This document shows positions 30,858-38,114 of a stretch of DNA of 38,114 nucleotides, in pieces. A program made the translations under genes and the position numbers. Within the stretch, counting starts at the first letter, position 1, and each line of letters starts with the position of its first letter. Source of the DNA: Firm-04 sp045617625. Lineage in GTDB: Bacteria; Bacillota; Clostridia; Oscillospirales; Ruminococcaceae. Where the stretch lies: positions 1 through 38,114 of the forward strand of contig JAZLJA010000048.1 in assembly GCA_045617625.1 (NCBI GenBank). Reading direction: 5' to 3'. The notes below the pieces were generated by a model, which was not told the DNA's origin, did no database searches, and worked only from the letters and a program-made list of their open reading frames with translations.

Positions 30858-31635
30858 TTCTAATCACCTGTAGCCTCATAAAGCGTTCTTTTTCTTTACG
30901 AATATTTCCTCTTAAATCTTTCACTTCGATTTCTCGAACTCCAGCATCTAAAACCTTATATGCTGTATTCTTATCAATCAAAAATTCAAATTCAGCAGGA
31001 TGCTCAGACATTTTATAGATATATGCACCGATTGTATACCTAGCATCAGCAACAATTTCCAATGTTGTTCTTGTATCGCTGATTCCGCCGAAAGGGAGCG
31101 TTGTATCACCGCATACGGTTGCACTTGTAAAACCTCGTTCGACATAAACCTTTCCAATCGAGGCAATCATATCATCAACCGATGAAGTTGAACCAGTAAT
31201 AAAATCAACATTTCCGACAGAACGCTTTAGTTCAAGTGTTTCATTCAATTTGAACTTTGATAATTCTTTCGATATTCCGTCAGCAATCTTTTTGTACTTT
31301 TCAGTATCAAATGAAGAACCATAATGTTTCTTGGCTTTTTCAAGCCGATTTCCTCCGCGAAGTACTGCATTGATTGCTTCATACGAACCGCCAGTATATG
31401 CAAAAATAGACGGATTATCTTCTCTGGTGAACGAAGCGCCACTATTATACTGATAATACGCATCCTGCCATGCACTGAAATCATCAAGATCATTCAAAAA
31501 CAATAATCGTGGCTCTTCCGCTTCAATTATATCACTCCTCGCAGAAATGTCAAGCGGTTTCTGTCCGGTTTGTGCATACTGTGCAAGGCTCTCCATGCCG
31601 TTTCGGATGCGCTCGCGCTGCTGCGGCAAGCCCAT
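30838..31635 (-). CDS. Orphan toxin tip: ADP-ribosyltransferase-like domain
   Basis: 265 residues of frame; the recognisable part starts at RERIRNGMESLAQYAQT, followed by the linker LDISARSDII. The toxin domain has the R-S-E layout of Arg-type ARTs: an Arg in LELKRSVG, ERGFTSATV (STS-like), and EFEFLIDKNTAYKVL (ExE). Such domains transfer ADP-ribose from NAD to target proteins. There is no clear own start codon or RBS; the frame begins out of frame inside the truncated GP20 gene. It is followed by an overlapping immunity candidate. Confidence 0.72.
   Translation of the reverse strand: MGLPQQRERIRNGMESLAQYAQTGQKPLDISARSDIIEAEEPRLLFLNDLDDFSAWQDAYYQYNSGASFTREDNPSIFAYTGGSYEAINAVLRGGNRLEKAKKHYGSSFDTEKYKKIADGISKELSKFKLNETLELKRSVGNVDFITGSTSSVDDMIASIGKVYVERGFTSATVCGDTTLPFGGISDTRTTLEIVADARYTIGAYIYKMSEHPAEFEFLIDKNTAYKVLDAGVREIEVKDLRGNIRKEKERFMRLQVIRNDRKSV
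31526..31553 (-). promoter_or_regulatory. Promoter embedded in toxin linker, locus 2
   Basis: Minus strand TTGACA (31548-31553), 16-bp spacer, TATAAT (31526-31531), extended -10 TGATATAAT. It lies inside the coding linker of the ART tip. Confidence 0.75.
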
Positions 31636-31789
31636 CCTGTGCGGTCTTGAGCTGCTCTTTCAGGCTGTCACGCTCAGTCTCCAGAGCCTTTTTCGCATTG
31701 CCGATGTCTGCGCTGTGGATGTTGAGCAGGGAATTGACCTGCTCCTCGGTTGCGCCCTCGAAGATTTTTGTGACATCTTCTCTTTTCAT
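31550..31789 (-). pseudogene. Phage scaffold protein GP20, truncated
   Basis: ATG 31789 (GTGAGGA upstream) opens MKREDVTKIFEGATEEQVNS, the GP20 N-terminus, followed by the coiled coil KALETERDSLKEQLKTAQDG. After about 55 residues (near 31625) the sequence changes to the linker block of the ART tip in a different frame and soon stops. The capsid assembly scaffold is therefore lost. Confidence 0.8.
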
Positions 31790-31867
31790 GGCGGTTTCCT
31801 CACTTTCAGTTTGTTTTCGCGGTTCCTTTCCGCTCCGTGTCCGTAGTTTTTCGCCGTTGCGGGCATG

Positions 31868-31891
31868 AAAAAAGCACCTCCTGCGAGATGC
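31868..31891 (-). terminator. Minus-strand terminator before GP20
   Basis: GCACCTC (31874-31880) pairs with GAGATGC (31885-31891) with one mismatch; A6 at 31868-31873 gives T6 on the minus strand. Confidence 0.55.
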
Positions 31892-31911
31892 CTGATTCCG
31901 TATAATGTTTT

Positions 31912-32157
31912 TTACAGCTCGATTCCTTCGAGTACCGCACGAAGTTCGAGAATGTGCAGGTAGTCGCCAATGATGTGCTGCTGCTCATTCATAAGTTCGT
32001 CACGGTATTCCTCTTTCATACGCACAGCAGCGTCTGAATCGCAGCACACGCTTATTCTGCGCTCGATAAAATGCTTTGTGTTGTATGCTTTCAGCTTCTC
32101 GTACCGCTCCTTTGTCTGCGCGTACTCCGCTTTCAGACGTTCTTTCCAGTCTTCCAT
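31912..32157 (-). CDS. Small phage helical protein between minor capsid and scaffold genes
   Basis: 81 residues, starting MEDWKERLKAEYAQTKERYE with AAAGGAG upstream of 32157. All-helical, ends HILELRAVLEGIEL. This type of small protein regularly lies between the minor capsid gene and GP20 in Firmicute prophages; function unknown. Confidence 0.7.
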   Translation of the reverse strand: MEDWKERLKAEYAQTKERYEKLKAYNTKHFIERRISVCCDSDAAVRMKEEYRDELMNEQQHIIGDYLHILELRAVLEGIEL

Positions 32158-32190
32158 GTGATATACTCCTTTCAAAATTTTGGCAAAACA

Positions 32191-32218
32191 AAACCGCCTT
32201 GATGAATCAAAGCGGTTT
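32191..32218 (-). terminator. Cassette-end hairpin, locus 3
   Basis: The stem AAACCGC.../...GCGGTTT (32191-32203 with 32206-32218, one mismatch) is followed by T-rich sequence on the minus strand. Same design as the hairpins at 18961 and 30511, but diverged in sequence; it contains the immunity stop codon. Confidence 0.75.
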
Positions 32219-32378
32219 ATTCTTCAACGATTTCAAACGATTCAGGCGGATACAAATAATCATCACCAGAATCATCCACAATGCGATACCATCCGCGTTC
32301 AACAGACAGAACGGAGTAGATTTTATCATGTGTAAGTACAAGAAATTCAGTTTTTCCTTTGAATTTAACTTTCATCAT
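32217..32378 (-). CDS. SH3-like small immunity protein
   Basis: 53 residues, MMKVKFKGKTEFLVLTHDKI then GWYRIVDDSGDDYLYPPESF. A compact beta-barrel type often found directly after phage-borne toxins of this kind. GGAGTGG stands 3-9 bp before ATG 32378. It overlaps the toxin stop by 14 bp, so it is coupled. Inferred to neutralise the minor-capsid-linked toxin tip. Confidence 0.75.
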   Translation of the reverse strand: MMKVKFKGKTEFLVLTHDKIYSVLSVERGWYRIVDDSGDDYLYPPESFEIVEE

Positions 32379-33201
32379 ACAACCACTCCTTTATCTTGAA
32401 TTTCACCTTTCCGACGGATTCTTCTTGGAACCAATGTACTTCTGCTTTGACATTCTCGCCGTAATAATCAATCAATCCGATTCCCTTTGCGTGCTGCCAC
32501 TTGTCAACATCTCCGCCGAATTCAGCAGTCAATCCTTCTGCAACACCTTCATGCAAAGATGTTCTCGTTCCTTTTCCAGCGAACACCTGAACATTTTGCA
32601 GCTTTGTGCCTTCTGCAAATTTGAATGATTCGCCTGTCTGCAAATCCATAATATCATAATTCTTAGCTTTTGCACCGAGAGAACGACCAATCGGAATATC
32701 TTCTAAGTCTATTATACCACTTTTTCCAGAATTGTCAAGCGTTTCAGGCGGTTCTGCGAGCGAATCCTCAAATCCTCTGTCCCAGAAATACACCTTGCCC
32801 TGCCAGACCTGATGCGTCGGTCGTGCGCCGTGATGCCATGTGACCTCCACATAGTTCGTGTCGAGTGCCGCCATGTCCTGCTCGGCTTTCTTCGCAACGA
32901 CCTGATGGAATCCTGTCATCACCGCTCGCCGCGCCGCGACTTCGATGCGGTCTGTGTGTCCCGATGCGTATGCGACCGTCCGCACGCCGCTGTTGGTCAT
33001 CTCGTTCGTGATGCGCTTCAGCACCGTGTTGTAGTCGAACGCCCCCGATGCAATGTCCATGACCGCGCCATCCAGCGTCTGCTGGTAGTAGTCGGCAAGC
33101 GGATGCAAGTCCTGTCTGCATCTCGATCAGACGCAGATAGCTGTCAAGCCCGTTGCGGTAGTTCTCGTCACGGATGGCAGACGAATATTCACGGAACAAT
33201 T
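32365..33201 (-). pseudogene. Phage minor capsid protein with C-terminal toxin tip (frameshifted)
   Basis: Phage_min_cap2-type protein: LFREYSSAIRDENYRNG in one frame, then after a +1 shift near 33115, HPLADYYQQTLDGAVMDIAS, EMTNSGVRTVAYASGHTDR and HHGARPTHQVWQGKVYFW. The N-terminal part of the gene before 33201 is missing. After the capsid part comes the linker LDNSGKSGII and a roughly 110-residue tip with GKGTRTSLHEGVAEGL and EVHWFQEESVGKVKFKIKEW, resembling polymorphic toxin type 50. MuF-type phage toxins are organised in this way. The tip and immunity gene are intact; the capsid part is broken. Confidence 0.78.
32711..32738 (-). promoter_or_regulatory. Promoter embedded in toxin linker, locus 3
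   Basis: Minus strand TTGACA (32733-32738), 16-bp spacer, TATAAT (32711-32716), extended -10 TGGTATAAT. It lies inside the coding linker LDNSGKSGII. Confidence 0.75.
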
Positions 33202-33225
33202 CCTCATGCCTTATGGTGAATATTC
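33183..33225. repeat. Inverted repeat at the right edge of the phage region
   Basis: GAATATTCAC (33183-33192) and GTGAATATTC (33216-33225) form a perfect 10-bp inverted repeat, exactly where homology to the minor capsid gene ends. Confidence 0.6.
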
Positions 33226-33506
33226 AACTGTCCCATGCATGACGGCATATGCTGGTGCGGGATTATGGAGATGAATTTGTGTAATGAAAATATGCAATCT
33301 GTCGAATATACGTTCCTGATGTGCCGTTTTATTGATTACAGCACTTCAATGTATCCTTGTCAAGTGAAATTCATGTCGCTAAATTGTGACCAATCAAAAA
33401 ATTCGACACATAATTATCAACTGAACATATAATCACAAGAAAAGCGGCTTGCTTTCACACGGAATCACATCATATATTATGTGCAAGAAAAATGACAGTC
33501 TGAACA
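33226..33506. other. Intergenic region right of the phage remnant
   Basis: A+T-rich. One 65-codon frame (33235-33432) has no ribosome-binding site and no recognisable sequence, so I regard it as non-coding. No tRNA or clear att site seen. The WYL promoter follows. Confidence 0.6.
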
Positions 33507-33535
33507 TTGACAAAAGTTTGTGAAAGTGCTATAAT
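33507..33535 (+). promoter_or_regulatory. Promoter of the WYL-metallopeptidase pair
   Basis: TTGACA (33507-33512), 17-bp spacer, TATAAT (33530-33535) with extended -10 TGCTATAAT. Confidence 0.88.
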
Positions 33536-33599
33536 AATCGTAGATTTTCTTTGGCGGATTTGATATATAACCGCAGCCGTTTGAAAAGGAGGTAGGCAG

Positions 33600-34580
33600 A
33601 TGGAGAATACAAAGCTAAAGCTTCTGCGGATATTGGAGATACTGCAAAAAGAGTCATCCAAGACCAAACCGCTGACCACACAGCAGATATGCCAGAAGCT
33701 TGAGAAAATAGGAATGCACTGTGAGCGCAGAACGCTGTACCGTGATATGAAACTCCTGAAAGACTGTGGATATGATATTGAAGTCCTGACTTCAAAGACT
33801 GCGAATCTGTATTACTATAAAAAAACACCTGCACTCAGTTTTGCCGAACTGAAGGTTCTGATTGATGCAGCGGAGGCAGCATCTTTCATCTCAGAGGAAC
33901 AGACTGCAGAGATCATCATGAAACTTGCAGCACTTGGCGGTTCACGAAAAAGCGAACTTCTTAACGGTAATCTCATACATTTTAACAGTCAAAAACACAA
34001 TCACTGTAATGTCTATGATACGATTACAGCAATAGAAACAGCAATTCAGAAAAAACTGCGTATTTCATTTTACTACTTTGACCTGAATGAGCACGCTGAA
34101 CGTGTCTACCGTCATGATAAAAAGCAATACTTTGTTGATCCTGTGATTCTGATATATAATCATGATAATTACTATCTCCGATGCTACAATCCTGAACACG
34201 ATCAGATGCGAAATTATCGTATTGACAGAATTGAAAATGCGGAAATAACCAATCTCCCAATGGATAGCAAGGCGGATGTCAGTGAAGAAGATATTACAAA
34301 ATACACTTCTCAGGTATTCAAGATGTACGGCGGAGAAACGGTTGAAATACTTATTGAGTTTCGGGATGAACTGCTGGATATCATATTTGATAAGTTTGGT
34401 GAGAATACACCGATCGTCCGAAAGAACGACCACTGCTGTATTGCAACCGTCACAGTTCAGGTCAGCCCGACTTTCTGGGGATGGTACTTCCAGTTTCCTG
34501 ACAAGATGAAAATATGTTCACCGGACCGGCTTGCTGAAGAATGTGAAAAATGGCGTGAGATAAGGTATGAGGAACAATGA
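33600..34580 (+). CDS. WYL-domain transcriptional regulator
   Basis: 326 residues. The N-terminal winged HTH has RRTLYRDMKLLKDCGYDIE at about residues 42-60. The WYL domain spans roughly residues 140-225, including KLRISFYYFDL, the YFVDPVILIYNHDNYYLRCY core and NYRIDRIENAE. A C-terminal WCX part follows. WYL domains bind nucleic-acid-type ligands and often control defence or DNA-damage genes. RBS AAAGGAGGTAGG precedes ATG 33600. It is intact, unlike the WYL remnant at 29509, and is followed 46 bp later by the metallopeptidase, likely its target or partner. Confidence 0.9.
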   Translation: MENTKLKLLRILEILQKESSKTKPLTTQQICQKLEKIGMHCERRTLYRDMKLLKDCGYDIEVLTSKTANLYYYKKTPALSFAELKVLIDAAEAASFISEEQTAEIIMKLAALGGSRKSELLNGNLIHFNSQKHNHCNVYDTITAIETAIQKKLRISFYYFDLNEHAERVYRHDKKQYFVDPVILIYNHDNYYLRCYNPEHDQMRNYRIDRIENAEITNLPMDSKADVSEEDITKYTSQVFKMYGGETVEILIEFRDELLDIIFDKFGENTPIVRKNDHCCIATVTVQVSPTFWGWYFQFPDKMKICSPDRLAEECEKWREIRYEEQ

Positions 34581-34626
34581 GCTTTATCGTTGGAGTGAAA
34601 TTCAATGATGAAAGATAGGAGATGCT

Positions 34627-35619
34627 ATGTCTAAATTTGAAGTGTATGAAAGGCTCTTTCGCAATAATACAATGGAAGAGTATGAGATGTTTTGCTTTTT
34701 CAATTTCTTGCATCATAAACATTACAAGCCGTTTAACTGTGCTTTGATTATGGCACAGCGTCCCGGTGCTGCATTCGTCCGGACAGAAAGAGCGTGGGAA
34801 AAGGAAGGATATCTGCTGAAGCCGGAAGCGTCGCCCATTGTGATTATGCAGGTGAACGGACCTGTTACTCTCGTTTATGATCGTGAAGATGTATACAGCA
34901 CAAGTCAGCAGTTGAGGTTTACGGATATTGATAACATAGATCCAGCTGAGCAAAGGATAGATGATTTTATACTTGCAAAGTGGTTAAATCAACTCTGTAA
35001 AAAAGGAATCCGTATTGCAGAAAGTCACATGGGTGAACGTATGTATGGCAAGGCGGAACCGCTTGCCAGTCCTATCGCAATTTCTTACATTGAGTTCGGA
35101 AACGGAAAGCAAAATGAGAAGCCGATGACGGCATACCACCAAATCACCCTGAACAGTAATCAATCTGCCCATGACAAGGCGCTGACATTGCTGCATGAAT
35201 TGGGGCATCTTTACTGTGGTCATGTTACCGGAATTCGTTCAAAGGCTAATTGCTTGCCTGAATACAGATATGATGTTCAGGATCAAAAACTGAATCAAAT
35301 TCAAACAAAAATGTCGGATATCCAAAAACGTCTTTCACTTATCAGCGAGAAAAAGGAATACGAAGCAGAATATCACAACCTTGAAACCTGCTATGATACA
35401 CTGATGGAATCAAGGAAAACACTTCTGACAGAATTAGAAAATCAACAAGAATATGAAGCGCAGCTTGTCTGCAAACTGTTGTGCAAGAGAAATCATTTCG
35501 CAGACAACAGAAGCGACGATTATTTGAAAGCACATACTGTGAATCATTCGTTTCCTGATATCAGCCTTCCTAGTGTACTGGATGCTGTTGAAAAAATCGC
35601 CGGGATTTTGGATATCTGA
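34627..35619 (+). CDS. ArdC-like protein with ImmA/IrrE-type HELGH metallopeptidase
   Basis: 330 residues. The N-terminal part YKPFNCALIMAQRPGAAFVR, then SPIVIMQ, resembles the ArdC N-terminal ssDNA-binding fold. A zinc peptidase motif LLHELGHLYCGH follows (HExxH at about residues 197-201), then a coiled coil (about 215-270). Proteins of this type are linked to antirestriction or to cleavage of repressors. RBS TAGGAG precedes ATG 34627. Pairing with a WYL regulator suggests a stress or mobile-element function; this is inference. Confidence 0.8.
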   Translation: MSKFEVYERLFRNNTMEEYEMFCFFNFLHHKHYKPFNCALIMAQRPGAAFVRTERAWEKEGYLLKPEASPIVIMQVNGPVTLVYDREDVYSTSQQLRFTDIDNIDPAEQRIDDFILAKWLNQLCKKGIRIAESHMGERMYGKAEPLASPIAISYIEFGNGKQNEKPMTAYHQITLNSNQSAHDKALTLLHELGHLYCGHVTGIRSKANCLPEYRYDVQDQKLNQIQTKMSDIQKRLSLISEKKEYEAEYHNLETCYDTLMESRKTLLTELENQQEYEAQLVCKLLCKRNHFADNRSDDYLKAHTVNHSFPDISLPSVLDAVEKIAGILDI

Positions 35620-35990
35620 TATCAGAAAAGCTCTCGGCTCTGTAAAAAAGTTGAGATTTTCACTTCCAGTGCAGATTTTATATTGTACCTACCGACTTAT
35701 TATGATATAATTACTGTATCGACTTACGCTGATGAAGGGTGATGAGGGTGTCGAGGTTCTTGAAATATGTGCCGATCGGTCAATAAAAGCATACAATAAT
35801 TCGCCACGGAATATACAGGTTCTCGCCACGAACTGTACAACGCGTTTTCTATGGTAAAGAAGAATGCTCACTACAAAGCAAGTTATCTTTAACGGTAACT
35901 TGCTTTTTTAATTTAACCTGAACTTTACATACCGGTACTGTTTAAGTTAACATTCGTGTGATATACTTGATACTTGAGGAGTGTGAAAAA
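35620..35990. other. Intergenic region with terminator and possible mobile-element relic
   Basis: Contains a strong terminator (11-bp stem 35875-35885 with 35896-35906, then T6) and two related TTC(T)CGCCACG(G)AA segments near 35800-35835 that look like the end of a vanished insertion element (uncertain). A likely -10 (TGATATACT, about 35960-35968) for the two-component genes lies at the right. No gene seen. Confidence 0.55.
35875..35909 (+). terminator. Intrinsic terminator
   Basis: A perfect 11-bp stem (35875-35885 with 35896-35906), 10-nt loop and T6. It insulates the two-component operon from the metallopeptidase transcript. Confidence 0.85.
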
Positions 35991-36659
35991 ATGCTGATAT
36001 ATATAGTTGAAGATGAAGAACGCATAAGGGAGCTTGAAAGCTATGCTCTTGAGAAGAATGCGTTTGAAGTTATGAGTTTTGAGAATTCCGAAGGTTTTTA
36101 CAAGGCACTGGAGGACAAACTTCCTGACCTGATTCTGTTGGATATTATGCTGCCCGGTGATGACGGGCTTACGATACTGAAAAAACTTCGTAATAATACG
36201 GTGTATGAGAATATCCCTGTTATCATCATATCTGCAAAGGACACCGAACTTGACCGAGTAAAGGGCCTTGATCTTGGAGCTGACGATTATTTGTGCAAGC
36301 CTTTCGGGGTAATGGAAATGGTCAGCCGTGTAAAGGCGAGACTTCGAGGATTATCAAAAAACACAGGCGGTCAGATAACATTTGAAAAACTAACGATCTC
36401 TGAAAAGACAAGAGATGTTACCGCAGACGGCAGGACGATAGAGCTTACCTACAAGGAATTTGAACTGCTGAAAATGTTTATGTCAAATCCGAGAATTGTT
36501 CTCAGGCGAGACGATATACTTGACAGAATATGGGGACCTGACAGCACAGGACGCACTCTCGATGTGCATATCCGTACACTTAGAGCAAAGCTGGGTGAAT
36601 GCGGCAGATATATCGTGACAGTGCGCAATGTTGGATATAAGCTGGATAAGGACGAGTGA
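35991..36659 (+). CDS. OmpR/PhoB-family response regulator
   Basis: 222 residues. The receiver domain has acidic residues EDEE near 7-10, phospho-acceptor Asp51 (LILLDIMLPG), Ser/Lys switch residues (IIISAKD, CKPF). A C-terminal winged helix follows (LTYKEFELLKMF, TLDVHIRTLRAKLG, VRNVGYKL). The start at 35991 follows GAGGAG; the Met at 35958 would include the promoter region. The stop is 1 bp before the kinase start. The Na/Pi cotransporter downstream hints at a PhoP/PhoB-like phosphate role. Confidence 0.92.
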   Translation: MLIYIVEDEERIRELESYALEKNAFEVMSFENSEGFYKALEDKLPDLILLDIMLPGDDGLTILKKLRNNTVYENIPVIIISAKDTELDRVKGLDLGADDYLCKPFGVMEMVSRVKARLRGLSKNTGGQITFEKLTISEKTRDVTADGRTIELTYKEFELLKMFMSNPRIVLRRDDILDRIWGPDSTGRTLDVHIRTLRAKLGECGRYIVTVRNVGYKLDKDE

Positions 36660-36660
36660 T

Positions 36661-37965
36661 ATGGAGAGAAAAATACAATTCAGCTTGTTCTATATGGGGA
36701 TAATCACCGCTATTACAGGTATCGTGATAACCACTTTTGTTTGCTACGGCTTCTTTCATAAGGAAGTTAAGGAAAACCTCGCACATGAATGCAATATCGT
36801 GGCTCAGTGCTATGATAAGATAAGCGTTCCCGATGAGCTCGAATGCTTCGCTCAGGAGGACTTCCGCATCACGCTTATTAAAAAAGACGGTACAGTTTTA
36901 TACGAAAGTGATGCTGATGCGGAAAATATGAGCAATCATCTTGATCGTCCTGAGATCGTACAAGCGATAGAAAACGGAACAGGCAGTGATACGCGCTATT
37001 CGGACACGATCGGTACAGAGGATTATTATTACGCAGTTAAGCTCGATGACGGCAATATTCTGCGTGTGTCTATCCGTTCGAGTTCAATATTCAGGCTGTT
37101 TGAACGCTCTATACTGATCATACTTATTGTAACGATTTGCATCATAGTTGTATCTATGTTCGTTTCCGTAAAGCTGACGGACAAGCTGATTGCACCGCTC
37201 AAACGTATCCCCGAAATGCTTGAAAAAAACAAATCACCCGAAGAAATGGGGATCTACAGCGAGATCATTCCGCTGGCAGAGGAGATAAAAAATGTAAGAA
37301 GCACGCAGGAGCTTATGCGGCAGGAATTTACGGCAAATGTTTCTCACGAACTGAAAACACCGTTGACTTCCATTTCGGGCTATGCAGAACTTATCGAAAC
37401 GGGAATGGCGCAGGGAGAGGATTGCAAGAAGTTTGCAGGAGATATCAGAGCAGAAACTGCAAGACTGCAAACGCTTATCAGCGATATACTGCGGTTGTCG
37501 GAGCTTGACAGTGTTGCCTCGGCTTCCCTTGATGATGTTGTGGATATAGCCGCAGTTGCAAAGGAATGCAAAGAAAGGCTCACAGGGCAGGCAGAAAAGA
37601 AAGGCGTTCGTATTATGATACATGGCGTTTCCAAGCCTGTCAGGGGAAATCTGTCAGAGCTGACCGAACTTATCTATAACCTGATAGACAATGCGATCAA
37701 GTATAACCGTAAAAACGGCAACATTGACATTGCGATCGAGGATAACAGGTTTATCATAGCCGATACGGGAATCGGTATGCCGAAAGAAAGTATTCCTCGT
37801 ATTTTCGAGCGTTTCTACCGTGTTGACAAGAGCCGCAGCCGTGCAAAAGGCGGCACGGGACTCGGACTGTCTATCGTAAAGCACATCGCAGACCGCCACG
37901 GAGCGGAGATAGATGTGGAAAGTACGGTGGGTATCGGAACAACAATCAGTATAATTTTCAGATAG
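36661..37965 (+). CDS. Sensor histidine kinase, PhoR-like
   Basis: 434 residues. Membrane helices at about 10-33 and 149-171 bracket an extracytoplasmic sensor of about 115 residues. A short HAMP-like linker follows, then the HisKA dimerisation helix with His229 (NVSHELKTPLTSISGY). The ATPase domain has N box LIDNAIKYN, G1 ADTGIGMP, F box FERFYRV and G2 GTGLGLSIV. ATG 36661 is directly after the regulator stop, so it is coupled. It pairs with the upstream regulator. Confidence 0.93.
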   Translation: MERKIQFSLFYMGIITAITGIVITTFVCYGFFHKEVKENLAHECNIVAQCYDKISVPDELECFAQEDFRITLIKKDGTVLYESDADAENMSNHLDRPEIVQAIENGTGSDTRYSDTIGTEDYYYAVKLDDGNILRVSIRSSSIFRLFERSILIILIVTICIIVVSMFVSVKLTDKLIAPLKRIPEMLEKNKSPEEMGIYSEIIPLAEEIKNVRSTQELMRQEFTANVSHELKTPLTSISGYAELIETGMAQGEDCKKFAGDIRAETARLQTLISDILRLSELDSVASASLDDVVDIAAVAKECKERLTGQAEKKGVRIMIHGVSKPVRGNLSELTELIYNLIDNAIKYNRKNGNIDIAIEDNRFIIADTGIGMPKESIPRIFERFYRVDKSRSRAKGGTGLGLSIVKHIADRHGAEIDVESTVGIGTTISIIFR

Positions 37966-37974
37966 GAGATCGGT

Positions 37975-38114
37975 ATGGATATTTTTTCAATTTGTACACT
38001 ATGCGGAGGGCTGGCGTTCTTTCTTTTCGGAATGCACGTTATGTCGAAAAGTCTTGAAAAAGTCGCAGGCGGCAAGCTTGAAAGCACGCTGAAAAAGATG
38101 ACTTCAAATCCTGT
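37975..38114 (+). CDS. Na/Pi cotransporter family protein (3' partial)
   Basis: The first 46 residues are visible: MDIFSICTLCGGLAFFLFGM, then HVMSKSLEKVAGGKLESTLK and KMTSNP, the typical opening of NptA-type Na/Pi cotransporters (first membrane helix plus the GG.LE..L..MT motif). AGGAG stands 7 bp upstream and it begins 9 bp after the kinase stop, so it belongs to the same operon. The rest is outside the window. Confidence 0.88.
   Translation, partial: MDIFSICTLCGGLAFFLFGMHVMSKSLEKVAGGKLESTLKKMTSNP

Noticed and set aside
33235..33432. 65-codon plus-strand frame right of the phage region
   Set aside because: No ribosome-binding site, and its sequence composition matches the surrounding A+T-rich spacer.

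Overview
The window reads as a chromosomal segment of an anaerobic, sporulating Firmicute of the Ruminococcus group (Oscillospiraceae). The main clues are a secreted protein with a very long threonine-rich linker and a C-terminal type I dockerin (cellulosome or amylosome style), spoVAD-spoVAE, and housekeeping genes of Clostridia type. The species is not determined; R. champanellensis or R. flavefaciens relatives are a guess.

Left part, 1-18010, is core chromosome. It holds the dockerin protein (5' end outside the window), a GNAT acetyltransferase, a tRNA-Pro(TGG) behind a duplicated half tRNA, spoVAD-spoVAE, a minus-strand operon of two unknown genes plus tsaE-tsaB, and a lysine-riboswitch-controlled operon asd-(two unknown)-dapA-(membrane protein)-dapB. 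Then come a DUF1294 protein, a methyltransferase with a DUF3737 protein, and recJ.

Middle part, about 18010-33225, is a decayed, rearranged prophage or mobile island. It has truncated phage genes (tape measure, GP20 scaffold, minor capsid protein, DUF3846, RusA, an ATPase, a serine recombinase fragment) and a hicAB toxin-antitoxin pair. A 1.2 kb inversion has reciprocally cut the RusA and DUF3846 genes. One inserted AT-rich six-gene operon (24737-29295) encodes a triple-repeat protein, a PD-(D/E)XK nuclease, a DnaA-like ATPase without a DNA-binding domain, a YqiA-like esterase, a fusion of a Cys-phosphatase with a sigma-region-4-like helix-turn-helix, and an unknown protein.

The most striking feature is a set of toxin-tip/immunity cassettes in this island. 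Three different C-terminal domains (JAMM-like, ADP-ribosyltransferase-like, and a minor-capsid-linked toxin resembling polymorphic toxin type 50) all follow the same short peptide linker. In all three, the DNA of that linker is an exact consensus promoter, TTGACA-N16-TATAAT with an extended -10, pointing at the toxin tip and its immunity gene. Each small immunity candidate is followed by a related hairpin terminator; two of these share a 34-bp identical block that includes the immunity stop codon. The simplest reading is a modular phage-borne polymorphic toxin system. In it, the swap point of the toxin tip carries its own constitutive promoter, so the immunity gene stays on when phage late genes are silent.

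Right part, 33226-38114, returns to intact genes: a WYL regulator with a HELGH metallopeptidase (ArdC-like), and an OmpR/PhoR-type two-component pair directly upstream of a Na/Pi cotransporter gene that runs off the window.
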